Shown here: positions 1 to 8,704 of the stretch, one piece after another
How the letters are laid out: every line of letters starts with the position of its first letter
Position numbering within the stretch: position 1 is the first letter of the stretch
Assembly: GCA_001603905.1 (NCBI GenBank)
Contig: LVAE01000074.1
Span: 1 to 53,272 of the forward strand
Source: Fibrobacterales bacterium Fibro_02
GTDB lineage: Bacteria > Fibrobacterota > Fibrobacteria > Fibrobacterales > Fibrobacteraceae
Direction: 5' to 3'
Length of the DNA stretch: 53,272 nt
The notes under the pieces: model-generated
Database searches by the model: none
What the model was told of the DNA's origin: nothing
The model's input: the letters and a program-made list of their open reading frames with translations, nothing else
Program-made: the position numbers and the translations under genes

Positions 1-62
1 ACCGGACTCATAACTCAGTTTTATCCTAACTTTAAACTGTCCAACTTTTTGGGTTCAGTTCA
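1..62 (-). mobile_element. End of an IS3-family (IS150-group) insertion sequence, cut by the window edge
   Basis: Read on the minus strand from position 62, the DNA begins TGAACTGAACCC and continues AAAAAGTTGGACAGTT. This closely resembles the terminal repeats I know from IS150-group IS3 elements (TG...CA ends). An ATG on the minus strand at 9-11 follows an AGGA-like site and could be the first codon of orfA, which would then run out of the window. No transposase can be read here, so this rests on the end sequence alone. The element would sit about 40 bp beyond the 3' end of thrC. It could also be a solo remnant. Confidence 0.5.
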
Positions 63-104
63 TTAGCGGAGCTTTTCTGAAATCAAAAATGATTTATTTT
101 CGCA

Positions 105-1445
105 TTAGCGACGTCTTTCAGCCATCTCTTTCTTCAAGATGTCCATGACTGCACCGAGGTCTGCCGGAGCCTTGAACACGGGGTTCGCAAATTTTGAACA
201 AATGTTCTCGAGCTTCTTTTCGTGGTAGCCGACCTTGAATTCGGTGAACTTGAGGCCGTGTGCCGTGCTGATGACGACCACGTTCTCTTCTTTGTCGATC
301 TTGCCTGCGGCCACGAGTTTTTCGAGAGCGCCAAGGGCCACACCCGTATGCGGGCAGCAGTAGAGACCGATGCGGTCGCCGCGGTGGGCTGCATTGGCGA
401 GTTCTTCTTCAGTGACACTTACGACCATGCCGTTCGTCTTCTGGATAGCGCGCACAGCCTTCGGGTAGCTGACCGGGTTACCGATCTGGATGGCAGAGGC
501 GAGAGTCTTCTTGGCCTGCATCGGAACGAGCTTGTCGAAGCCGCGTTCGTAAGCCTGGAAGAACGGGTTGGCGTTTTCGGCCTGAGCCACGATAATACGA
601 GGAATGCGGTCGATAAGGCCCATGGCCTTGCAGTCTTCGAAACCCTTGGCGAGAGCACTGACGTTACCGAGGTTTCCGCCCGGAATAATCACGGTGTCAG
701 GTACCTTCCAGCCCATTTCCTGACAGATTTCCGGAGAAATCGTCTTCTGGCCTTCTACACGGAGGCTGTTCATGGAGTTGGCGAGGTAGATGCGGTTGTC
801 GGCAGTAACCTGCTGAACAATCTTCATGCAACCGTCAAAGTCGGTGTCGAGGGCGAGCACGATGCTGCCGTTAGAAATCGGCTGGATCAGCTGGGCAACG
901 CTGGTCTTCCCGGCGGGGAGGAACACGATGCTCGGGATGCCGGCCTTTGCGCAGTAGGCACTCAAGGCTGCGGAGGTATCGCCGGTAGAGGCGCAAGCCA
1001 CGGCGTCGATTTCGTGAATCTTCTTTTTAATAATGTGGTTCACCTGGCTTACGAGAACCGTCATGCCGAGGTCCTTGAAGCTACCCGTGTGGGAGTTGCC
1101 GCAAAGCTTCACCTTCAGGCTCTTGATGCCCAGTTCCTTGGCCAAGGGAGCGGCGTCAAACAGCGGGCTCCAGCCTTCGCGCATCGTAACGATGTCTTCG
1201 ATCGGCATGTCGGGGAGCACCATTTCGCGCTTGCTCCAGATGCCACTCATGTCGGCAGGTTCAAAGCTCATGCGGCGTTCGGCGAAGAGCTTCTTCCATT
1301 CGTCGGGGCTCTTGCTGGCGAGAGCTGCACGGTCATGTTCGACTTCGAGCAGGCTTCCGTCCACCTTGCTGCGGTAAATGACGTCGGTCAGCGGGTAGGT
1401 ATCGTCCCCGTTGATGTTCCTAAAATGAGCGTTGAATTGAGACAT
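105..1445 (-). CDS. thrC: Threonine synthase
   Basis: This cytoplasmic PLP enzyme converts O-phosphohomoserine to threonine, the last step of threonine synthesis. The 446-residue protein has the fold-type II PLP signature GNSHTGSFKDLG, whose Lys124 should bind the cofactor, and a phosphate-binding GGNLGNVSA loop. A long N-terminal arm precedes the catalytic core, as usual for this family. I chose the ATG at 1445 rather than an earlier in-frame start because an AGAGG ribosome site lies just before it. A TATATTTG promoter box lies 25 nt upstream. The gene stands alone, divergent from the lipoprotein gene at 1552. A related enzyme such as cysteate synthase is possible but less likely. Confidence 0.93.
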   Translation of the reverse strand: MSQFNAHFRNINGDDTYPLTDVIYRSKVDGSLLEVEHDRAALASKSPDEWKKLFAERRMSFEPADMSGIWSKREMVLPDMPIEDIVTMREGWSPLFDAAPLAKELGIKSLKVKLCGNSHTGSFKDLGMTVLVSQVNHIIKKKIHEIDAVACASTGDTSAALSAYCAKAGIPSIVFLPAGKTSVAQLIQPISNGSIVLALDTDFDGCMKIVQQVTADNRIYLANSMNSLRVEGQKTISPEICQEMGWKVPDTVIIPGGNLGNVSALAKGFEDCKAMGLIDRIPRIIVAQAENANPFFQAYERGFDKLVPMQAKKTLASAIQIGNPVSYPKAVRAIQKTNGMVVSVTEEELANAAHRGDRIGLYCCPHTGVALGALEKLVAAGKIDKEENVVVISTAHGLKFTEFKVGYHEKKLENICSKFANPVFKAPADLGAVMDILKKEMAERRR

Positions 1446-1469
1446 AATATCCTCTAGATTTTTACGGCA

Positions 1470-1477
1470 CAAATATA
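1470..1477 (-). promoter_or_regulatory. Promoter -7 box of thrC
   Basis: The minus strand reads TATATTTG, a perfect match to the TAnnTTTG box of Bacteroidota-type promoters. Transcription would start near 1463, giving a short leader that holds the AGAGG ribosome site. I see no convincing -33 element. Confidence 0.55.
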
Positions 1478-1551
1478 GGAAAATTCATATTTTGAAGGGA
1501 GTAGTTTTCTATATTATTCATGGAATTAGAAGAATATACTCGGAGTATTGA

Positions 1552-2961
1552 GTGAAAAATAAAAAGTTTGTTTTATTGGGTCTGGTCGCGTTTTTTGCGC
1601 TCGCCTTGACGGCCTGTATTTTCGAATCAGATGAGGATGGTTTGTCGAATTGGCTTTCTGATCAGGGAATGCCAAGTAGCTATAAGGTGCAGACTCTGAA
1701 CATCCCTGATTTGTCGGTCGCCTCGGCGGAGGTGTTCCTGGATACGTTCCCGACCTCGGCGGATTATCAGGCGGTGCTTGGTCACGTGGCGAACTTGAGC
1801 CATGATTTGGTGCTGGATTTCGCCTTTATGCCGGATTCTGGCTTTATGAAGAGCCTTTCTGCATCGGATACGGCAGGGGCTTACCTTGCTTTGTTCTGGC
1901 TGCGCCCTCTTTATACATCCGATAAATATCCATCTGATTCCTTGCCGATTGAAGAAGAACTGAAGCTGAACCTCAGCTGGAAACTGGAAACGGGAACTGG
2001 TAAGAAGTACTTGGATAGCATTTCGAGAGTGAAGGACACGACTTGGTACCGGAGTCTTGAAAAGTGGGAGGCGGATGGTTCTGCCGATACGGTGTACACC
2101 GTAAAACATGTGGCGTCTGACACCTCTATCCGTATGGAAATGCCTGCGGCCCTGCTTGAAGATTTGAAGAAGGCCCGTGGGGCTATTCACCTGCAGCTCC
2201 GCCTTTCTGCTCCCGAGGCAAAGCATCTGCATCGCTTCTACGGTGACGCCAGCAACTATCCTCCTATTTTTGCCCCCTATGCAGATTCCCTGAATTTCCT
2301 GAATCCTGCTCCGACTCCGTACCGTATGGCGAATGTCCTGAAGAACGAGGAAGAATGCAAGGAATGCTTGGTGCTGCATGGCGGCGTGTTCGATTCCCTG
2401 GTGGTGGAACTTCCGTCGGAACCGATTTTGAAGGCCCTGTCTGAATTCTATGGGGATGAATTCCCTTATAATAATGGCGACAAGAACGATGTCCGTCAGA
2501 CGGTCATCCTTGCGCAGTTGACGATGTCGCGCGACGATTCTCAGGGCGAAAGTGAATTGGGACTGCCGATTCAGGTTGTCGCTGGTTCCTATGTCGATAG
2601 CGCCGACAAGAAAATCAGAAGAATGGAAAGCTACCTGCTCAATAACGAGGTCATTCTGGAATCGGGACACCCGAACTTGATATTCCACGAAGGCGATTCC
2701 TTGACTCTGCAGTTGACCGAAGGTGCTCGTGACTTTATCAATAAGGCGAGCGATGGACGTTCCATGAAGTTCATTATGCGTATGGGGTATCCCTTCTTGC
2801 AGGAGAAGGATACGACTTATGCGACCTATAGGACCGCAGATGGCGATACGAGCTATCTTCGCCTGAATTATTTCGATTATGCCCGCTACGACTTTTCGAA
2901 GGCGATGGAAAATCCTGTGACGCTCAAGCTTTGGTTGGCGTCCAAGCGGGGGGATAAGTAA
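1552..2961 (+). CDS. Hypothetical lipoprotein
   Basis: The 469-residue protein begins with a lipoprotein signal peptide whose lipobox is LTAC (Cys22), so it should be lipid-anchored in the envelope. The rest is acidic and soluble, has no motif I recognise, and contains a CKEC pair in the middle. The start is GTG with CGGAG six bases upstream. An 11-codon frame (ATG at 1520) ends with a TGA that overlaps this GTG and might couple translation. The stop overlaps the start of the next gene (TAATG), so lipoprotein and outer-membrane barrel are probably made together and may work as a pair. Function unknown. Confidence 0.85.
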   Translation: MKNKKFVLLGLVAFFALALTACIFESDEDGLSNWLSDQGMPSSYKVQTLNIPDLSVASAEVFLDTFPTSADYQAVLGHVANLSHDLVLDFAFMPDSGFMKSLSASDTAGAYLALFWLRPLYTSDKYPSDSLPIEEELKLNLSWKLETGTGKKYLDSISRVKDTTWYRSLEKWEADGSADTVYTVKHVASDTSIRMEMPAALLEDLKKARGAIHLQLRLSAPEAKHLHRFYGDASNYPPIFAPYADSLNFLNPAPTPYRMANVLKNEEECKECLVLHGGVFDSLVVELPSEPILKALSEFYGDEFPYNNGDKNDVRQTVILAQLTMSRDDSQGESELGLPIQVVAGSYVDSADKKIRRMESYLLNNEVILESGHPNLIFHEGDSLTLQLTEGARDFINKASDGRSMKFIMRMGYPFLQEKDTTYATYRTADGDTSYLRLNYFDYARYDFSKAMENPVTLKLWLASKRGDK

Positions 2962-4196
2962 TGAAAAAGTTTTTAGTTGCTTTGTGTGCTTTGGCTGGCT
3001 TCTCCTTTGGCTCGATGATTGGTATGGAAGCCCTGGGCGAAGAACAGGTGCAGGGCGGAACGGCTTCGGCTGCCGGTCGTGGCTTTGCGGGTAATGCAAA
3101 GACGGGCGATGCGGAAGGTCTTTCGGTGGTAAACCCGGCTCGTTTCGCCTTTGATACCAAGGTGGTTTTCAACTTGAACATTGCCATGGAAATGACCGAG
3201 GCCAGAAAGGACGGTTCGCACTATACGCTGAACAGCCTGTCCTTGCCCTCGTTCAACTTGTCTTTCCCGATGTCGGATTGGGGAACGATGGGTGTCTCCC
3301 TGTGGCAGCATTATGCTTCTTCCTTGAAGGAAGACTATTCCTCTAATGGTTCGAAGGTCGAAATCGAATACAAGGGGAGTGTCTACGAATTGGTTCCGAC
3401 CTATGCTGTGCGCTTGCCGATCCTGCGCTCGTTCTCGTTGGGCGCTTCGGCCCACGTGGTTATGGGAAATACTTCTCGTTCTATGACTCTGGGTGCCGAC
3501 AAGTCCAGCCTAGATGAAGGCGATGCCTGGGCGGGTGGAAACTACAGGATTTCGGATTATGTCGATGGAACCTGGGAAATCAAGGATCATCCGGCATACT
3601 ACACGGGAGCTCTCCAGTACCGTGGCAAGCTCGCTTCGTTCTTCTTCTCCTATACGACGGGCTATACGCTAGAAAACACCTTGGATTACAACTTTAGGTT
3701 TAGCGAACTGGATACGTTGACCTCGACTCGCCGTACCCGTGAAATTGATGTGCCCGCCCTTCTTGCGACTGGTATCAACTATCGTCTGGCAAAGCGTCAT
3801 AACGTGATGCTGGATTTGACCTGGCGCGTTTGGGACGATGATGTCGAGAACATCGCGGGTGGATGGAATATTCCCGAGGCGACCGAAACACAGAAGGATG
3901 TGACGGTCGCTGTAGGCTACCAGTTCGATGGTAGTCCGCTGTTCTACGATTCGTACTTGACTAGGATTAATTACCGCGTGGGTGCCTGGTTCCATAGTTG
4001 GTATATCAAGGATGTCTACGAGGTGGGTGGTTCTTTGGGTGGCGGCTTTCCGCTTGGACGCAAGGGGACATCTCTTGATGTTGCGATTCAGGGAGGAAAG
4101 CGTTTTGCAGATACCGATCATCAATGGGAAGAAATGTTCATTGGACTCAAGGTCGGTCTGACAGGTATCGCCACGTGGGGAATGGAGCGCAGGTAG
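2961..4196 (+). CDS. Outer-membrane beta-barrel protein (OMPP1/PorV-like)
   Basis: The 411-residue protein starts with a Sec signal peptide (MKKFLVALCALAGFSFG). The N-terminal stretch AAGRGFAGNAKTGDAEGLS followed by NPARFAF is reminiscent of the GxGGA...NPA region of OMPP1/FadL and PorV-type barrels. The remainder alternates polar and aromatic residues in strand-length blocks and ends in a charged-aromatic pattern fitting an outer-membrane barrel. It follows the lipoprotein gene with a TAATG overlap. Whether it is a transporter or a secretion accessory protein cannot be told from sequence. Confidence 0.7.
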   Translation: MKKFLVALCALAGFSFGSMIGMEALGEEQVQGGTASAAGRGFAGNAKTGDAEGLSVVNPARFAFDTKVVFNLNIAMEMTEARKDGSHYTLNSLSLPSFNLSFPMSDWGTMGVSLWQHYASSLKEDYSSNGSKVEIEYKGSVYELVPTYAVRLPILRSFSLGASAHVVMGNTSRSMTLGADKSSLDEGDAWAGGNYRISDYVDGTWEIKDHPAYYTGALQYRGKLASFFFSYTTGYTLENTLDYNFRFSELDTLTSTRRTREIDVPALLATGINYRLAKRHNVMLDLTWRVWDDDVENIAGGWNIPEATETQKDVTVAVGYQFDGSPLFYDSYLTRINYRVGAWFHSWYIKDVYEVGGSLGGGFPLGRKGTSLDVAIQGGKRFADTDHQWEEMFIGLKVGLTGIATWGMERR

Positions 4197-4219
4197 TTTT
4201 TTAACGAAGGAGGCCTAGT

Positions 4220-5422
4220 ATGGCTATAAAAAAAGAAACGGATGCAAAGTCCAAAATCAAAGAGGCTGTAAAGGAAATTGCTGAAAAAGCCGCGGATAAG
4301 GTCAAGAAGGTGACGAAGGTTGCCGAAAAGAAGACCGCATCGAAGTCTGCGACTCTCAAGACGATGAAAGATGCCGAAGAAAAGGCTATGAAGGCTGTTT
4401 CCAAGGTGAAGAAGGCTGCGGTTGCCAAGGCCTCCGCTACAGCCGACAAGGCCGCATCTGCAAAGAAGCGCGTCGTGGAAGGGGTTAAGGCGGTTGCCGC
4501 GAAGAAGACCGTGGCAAAGACTGCTACGAAGGCTCCTGCTACAAATACCGCTGCTACGAAGGTGGCAAAGACGGCCGCCCCGGCAGCCAAGGCTTCTGCA
4601 GCAACAAAGGCTTCCGAAAAGGAAGTCGCCAAGATGGCTCAGTCCTTTGATGCCGAGTACCTGGTGCTCATGCAGAAGGATCCGAACTGGATGCACGCCT
4701 TCTGGGAAGTGTCCGAAAACCGTATCAACGAAGCGAAGAAGGGTAAGGGGAAAATCGTTCTGCGCTTGTTCGATATCGCTGATGACCTTACGGTGCAGCG
4801 CAGCAAGAAGCGCAAGTTCCGCGACATCGAAGTGCCTGCCAATGCCCGTAGCTGGTATGTCGAAAATACCGCTGGTAAGTCTTGCGTTGCCGTTCTCGGT
4901 GCCGTATCCGGCAAGAACTTCAAGCCAATCGTGGAATCTACTCCGGTGATGACTTTTGACAAGTCTGCCGCCGCTCCTGCCGAAAACGATGCCTTTGCAA
5001 AGGCTTCTCTCGGTGGCAATACGCTCGGCAACTTCATGAGCTCCGGTTTCTCTAGCCAGACTGCTGAATCCTGGCTCAAGAGCCTCGGTGGTAACTTCGG
5101 TAGCTCTTCGGAATCGATGTTCTCGGGCGCCCTTTCGAGCGCAGCCCTCCAGTCGAACAACATCGAAGTCTCGAAGGATTCCGTGAACTACGGTAAGGAT
5201 TTCTTCCTGTGGGTGAAGACTCGTCTGATCGTTTACGGTGGAACCCGCCCCGATGCACACCTCCAGGTGCGTGGCGAACCGTTCCCGCTGAACCCGGATG
5301 GCACCTTCAGCTTTGAAGAGGACCTGCCGGATTCTACGAAGATTATCCCTGTGTTCGCTACCGACAAGGATGGCGATTTCCCGACGACGATCGTGCCGAT
5401 CGTGGTGAAGCGCACGGAGTAA
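4220..5422 (+). CDS. DUF4912 protein with histone-like Lys/Ala-rich N-terminus
   Basis: Residues 1-135 are a low-complexity Lys/Ala-rich stretch (repeated AKKT, AAK, KKAA units) like a histone H1 tail. From about 145 comes a DUF4912 domain, starting EYLVLMQKDPNWMHAFWEVS. The C-terminus has a second beta-rich segment (WVKTRLIVYGGTRPDAHLQV) ending in a typical FATDKDGDFP stretch. A perfect AAGGAGG site precedes the ATG. The next gene, a GH57 alpha-glucan branching enzyme, begins 9 nt after this stop, and DUF4912 genes are known to accompany such enzymes. A role in glycogen metabolism or binding is therefore inferred. The basic tail could bind nucleic acid or polyanions; this is untested. Confidence 0.85.
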   Translation: MAIKKETDAKSKIKEAVKEIAEKAADKVKKVTKVAEKKTASKSATLKTMKDAEEKAMKAVSKVKKAAVAKASATADKAASAKKRVVEGVKAVAAKKTVAKTATKAPATNTAATKVAKTAAPAAKASAATKASEKEVAKMAQSFDAEYLVLMQKDPNWMHAFWEVSENRINEAKKGKGKIVLRLFDIADDLTVQRSKKRKFRDIEVPANARSWYVENTAGKSCVAVLGAVSGKNFKPIVESTPVMTFDKSAAAPAENDAFAKASLGGNTLGNFMSSGFSSQTAESWLKSLGGNFGSSSESMFSGALSSAALQSNNIEVSKDSVNYGKDFFLWVKTRLIVYGGTRPDAHLQVRGEPFPLNPDGTFSFEEDLPDSTKIIPVFATDKDGDFPTTIVPIVVKRTE

Positions 5423-5431
5423 TAAGACTCG

Positions 5432-7030
5432 ATGGGAGCTCCCGGAAAAATTCTATTCCTGATGCACGCACACTTGCCTTTTGTGCGGCATCCGGAATTT
5501 AAGCGCTTTTTCGAAGAGAATTGGCTGTTTGAAGCTATTGCCGAGACGTACCTGCCCTTGGTGCAGGCGATGCGGCGCCTTTTGGAAAAGGGCGTTCCTG
5601 GGACGCTCAACTTGAGTGTTTCTCCTCCGTTAATCGAGATGCTTTCGGACGAGAACTTGATTGAAAAGTTCTCGGAGCATTTAAAAAAGCAGCTTGAACT
5701 GATTGAAAAGGAAGTGGCTCGCAACGCCGGAACGGAGCTGGAGCAACTTTCCCGATTTTATCTTTCTCGCCAGCAGACGCTGATGGATTTGTGGGAAAAC
5801 CGCATCCATCGCAACTTGCTCGCGGAATTTTTGGAACTTGAAAAGGCTGGCAAGCTGAACTTGCTGACCTGCGTAGGAACGCACCCGTTCCTGCCTGCTT
5901 ACCAGAGCGATCCTGCGTCGATTCGGATGCAGCTCGATGTGACGGTGCGTTGCTTTGAACGTGCCTTTGGACGTAAGCCCATGGGCGTGTGGCTTCCCGA
6001 GTGTGGTTATTTCCCGGGGCTCGACAAGTACCTCGCCGAATTCGGCCTGCATTATTTCTTCCTCGAAACGCACGGGGTTCTCCTTGCGACACCTACGCCC
6101 AAGTACGGCGTGTTTACTCCGCTCAAGACCACGCAGGGACTTTACTGCATGGGCCGCGAACAGAAAAGCTCCATGGAAGTGTGGAGCCGCCGTACAGGTT
6201 ATCCGGGCCACCCCGAGTACCGCGAATTTTTTACCGACATCGCAAAAGATCGCCCGCGCGATTACCTGGGCGAATACTTCTTCGCGGGCGATACGCCGAT
6301 AGATTCTGGCTTTAAGTACAACCGCATTACCGGCGGCGAGAAAAAGGAACTGTACCGCCCCTGGAATGCGATGAAGCTCGCCGAAGATCATGCGCATCTG
6401 TTCGTGGTGAACCGCGAAGCGACGATTTCGGAACTGCTCGTGAACATGGATGGCAACAAGGCCGCGATGCTTTGCCCCTACGATGCAGAACTCTTTGGAC
6501 ACTGGTGGTTCGAAGGTCCCCTGTTCCTCGAGGCGATGCTGGAACGTGCCGCTTCTTCGTCGGTCATTGAATTTGCCGGTGCCGATGAGATCATGACTTC
6601 GTCGGCGGATCCCGATGCCCATGAACCTGCGTTCTCCAGCTGGGGCGAGGGCGGTTTCGGTTCCGTATGGATTAACGGCGAGACCGATAAGTATTATCCG
6701 CAGTCCTATCGCCTGCGTGCGATGATCGATCACTTGATTTCTATCCGCCAAAAGATGGGCGAAGGCTCGCCGCGCGGAAAGCTCTTGACCCGTTACATCA
6801 AGCAGATGGAAAGGGAACTGATGCTGTTCCAGTCTTCGGACTGGGCGTTCATGATTCACAACCATTCTGCGGACGGTTATGCGCGCCGTCGTCTGGACGA
6901 CCATTACAATAATGGCCATACGCTCTTTGCCGAAGCTTGCAAGGCGATTCTGAAGAATACCGACAAGCCTGCAGCAAGTTCTATTTTGCCGAAGCTAGAG
7001 AAGACGAATAGTATATTCAGCTGGCTGTAA
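5432..7030 (+). CDS. GH57 1,4-alpha-glucan branching enzyme
   Basis: This 532-residue cytoplasmic enzyme should form alpha-1,6 branches in glycogen. It has the GH57 N-terminal motif HAHLPFVRHPE, the nucleophile region GVWLPECGYFPG (Glu190), and the acid region CPYDAELFGHWWFEGP (Asp351). The C-terminal DUF1957-type domain holds SSDWAFMIHNHSADGYARRR. Length fits bacterial GH57 branching enzymes. No strong ribosome site is seen before the ATG at 5432, so translation probably depends on the DUF4912 gene 9 nt upstream. A GH57 amylase or 4-alpha-glucanotransferase is the alternative, but the SSDW domain argues for branching. Confidence 0.9.
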   Translation: MGAPGKILFLMHAHLPFVRHPEFKRFFEENWLFEAIAETYLPLVQAMRRLLEKGVPGTLNLSVSPPLIEMLSDENLIEKFSEHLKKQLELIEKEVARNAGTELEQLSRFYLSRQQTLMDLWENRIHRNLLAEFLELEKAGKLNLLTCVGTHPFLPAYQSDPASIRMQLDVTVRCFERAFGRKPMGVWLPECGYFPGLDKYLAEFGLHYFFLETHGVLLATPTPKYGVFTPLKTTQGLYCMGREQKSSMEVWSRRTGYPGHPEYREFFTDIAKDRPRDYLGEYFFAGDTPIDSGFKYNRITGGEKKELYRPWNAMKLAEDHAHLFVVNREATISELLVNMDGNKAAMLCPYDAELFGHWWFEGPLFLEAMLERAASSSVIEFAGADEIMTSSADPDAHEPAFSSWGEGGFGSVWINGETDKYYPQSYRLRAMIDHLISIRQKMGEGSPRGKLLTRYIKQMERELMLFQSSDWAFMIHNHSADGYARRRLDDHYNNGHTLFAEACKAILKNTDKPAASSILPKLEKTNSIFSWL

Positions 7031-7054
7031 TATTCCTGATTTTTTGGTCGTCAA

Positions 7055-8704
7055 CTAGTAAATGACGATAAAGTCTTTCAGCTTGCCGCGATTGCCTGCC
7101 CTGAAACGGTAGATTCCTGGAACCATCAGTGATTTTACCTTGTCTTCGTCAAGGCAAAGCGTGTAGCTGTCGTACTTGATTTTTTCAACGAGGTTTCCAC
7201 GGCGGTTGCGGATTTCGATGTATTCCTTGTCCTGCGGAAGCGGCGTAAAGCAAAGATGACCGTGACGCCATGGCGTAGGGAAGGCGCGTAGCGTGGAATC
7301 CTTGAAGACGGTGGGAATTCGGTCGGTCTCGGTGAACTTACTCAAGATCCAGACAATGGAATCGGAGGAATTGTCTGCTGATTCTATATAGACAGAATCG
7401 ATGCTGTTTGTATTCTGCAGGAATCGGATGGAATAGCGGTCGTTCTTGATAGGAATGGCCGAGGCGCTTCCCGTAAATTTGGTAAGATCGGGTTTCCCGT
7501 TAGAATAGAATCGGTACGAGAGCTCGTTTAGCGAATAAGGCTCGAAATCACTTGTTTCTTCGACGGTCTTGAATTCGGGCCATTTCGGCTGGTCACTGTT
7601 AATCCAGAAACTGGAATCTACGAGTGCAGCGCGACTGCCTGTAAATGAAAGCTTCACGGCGAAGTTATGAAAAAGGGAATCTGCGGAAAGCTTTTGCTTT
7701 TTGGCGTATTTCGTGAGATGGTGCTGGAACGGCTTGGTGGGCTCGCTCGAAAAACTTTCCCAGATGGATTTGTCAAAGCCCTTGTCAACGAACTTGTAAA
7801 GGTACATGAAAAAGAGGCCTGGCCCGTAGTCACTGCTTAGATTGTCAAAAGAGATTCCGATGGAATTGGCAAAACCAGAAAGATAATTGAAGTAGTCATC
7901 GACATCGGGGGCGACCACATCTTCGATTCCCATTGCGGATGCTTCAAACCAGAAGGACGCCGTGTTGAGTTTATTGAAGTCAATGTACCGAAGCTGAATG
8001 GCATGATAGAGCTCGTGTGCGGCCGTAATGCGAAGCCCTTGGTTCCATTCGGTGGAGTAGGTGTAGCCGTGTGCTCGATTCGTTAATTCTTGTGTGGCTT
8101 CCTCGTAAAAGCATTCCTTGCCGTTGTAGTGAACAGAGGCGATGCTGGCATTGCTTTTCGGGGTGCTCCGAAAATCGTTGTCAATGATAAGGATACTTTG
8201 GGCGGAATCGAAGGGAAGGGTCAAGCCAAAGCAACCGTGGCATGCGCCTTTCTCGTTAAAGAGATCTCTGGCGTTACGGATGAGGTCTATTTCAATGACT
8301 TCGACGGGATAGAGTCCAGGAATAACATCCTGTTGGTAATGATGAGTCTTGCTAATTCCAAGGGGAGGCTTCATTCCCGAGTTCTTGACGTGGAAATTCC
8401 ATGCGTATTCGAGATGCTTGGAAAGCGAATCAATGAAAGCCTGGGTGGTCTTGTGCGGCCCGTCGAGGGTGTAGAAAATCTGGAAGTGATCCGAGGCTTG
8501 CGTCAGGATTTCGTCGTAGTAATCTTCGATCGTGCAAGCTTCGCTGGAGGTTAACGCCAAGTGCGTCTTGGAGTCAAGTTTCTTGGTGGAAGAGCCTTTT
8601 TGCTCCAGGAGATTTCGGAAGATTTGCGCCGTGCCGCAGACATGCTGTGCAAAGGCGGTGGTGCAGGACAGTAATAGAAGAAGCGCGGGGAACCACTTTT
8701 TCAT
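7055..8704 (-). CDS. Secreted zinc metallopeptidase with type IX-like C-terminal tail
   Basis: The 549-residue protein has a Sec signal peptide (cleavage near FAQ). The zinc site is HELYHAIQL (His230, Glu231, His234), followed by FWFEASAMG, where Glu254 is a candidate third ligand. This arrangement resembles MXAN_6640-type putative metallopeptidases. The last 65 residues (EYIEIRNRRGNLVEKIK, then GIYRFRAGNRGKLKDFIVIY) look like a type A sorting domain of the type IX secretion system, so the enzyme may be exported to the cell surface. Its ATG overlaps the stop of the UbiD gene (ATGA). Substrate unknown. Confidence 0.75.
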   Translation of the reverse strand: MKKWFPALLLLLSCTTAFAQHVCGTAQIFRNLLEQKGSSTKKLDSKTHLALTSSEACTIEDYYDEILTQASDHFQIFYTLDGPHKTTQAFIDSLSKHLEYAWNFHVKNSGMKPPLGISKTHHYQQDVIPGLYPVEVIEIDLIRNARDLFNEKGACHGCFGLTLPFDSAQSILIIDNDFRSTPKSNASIASVHYNGKECFYEEATQELTNRAHGYTYSTEWNQGLRITAAHELYHAIQLRYIDFNKLNTASFWFEASAMGIEDVVAPDVDDYFNYLSGFANSIGISFDNLSSDYGPGLFFMYLYKFVDKGFDKSIWESFSSEPTKPFQHHLTKYAKKQKLSADSLFHNFAVKLSFTGSRAALVDSSFWINSDQPKWPEFKTVEETSDFEPYSLNELSYRFYSNGKPDLTKFTGSASAIPIKNDRYSIRFLQNTNSIDSVYIESADNSSDSIVWILSKFTETDRIPTVFKDSTLRAFPTPWRHGHLCFTPLPQDKEYIEIRNRRGNLVEKIKYDSYTLCLDEDKVKSLMVPGIYRFRAGNRGKLKDFIVIY

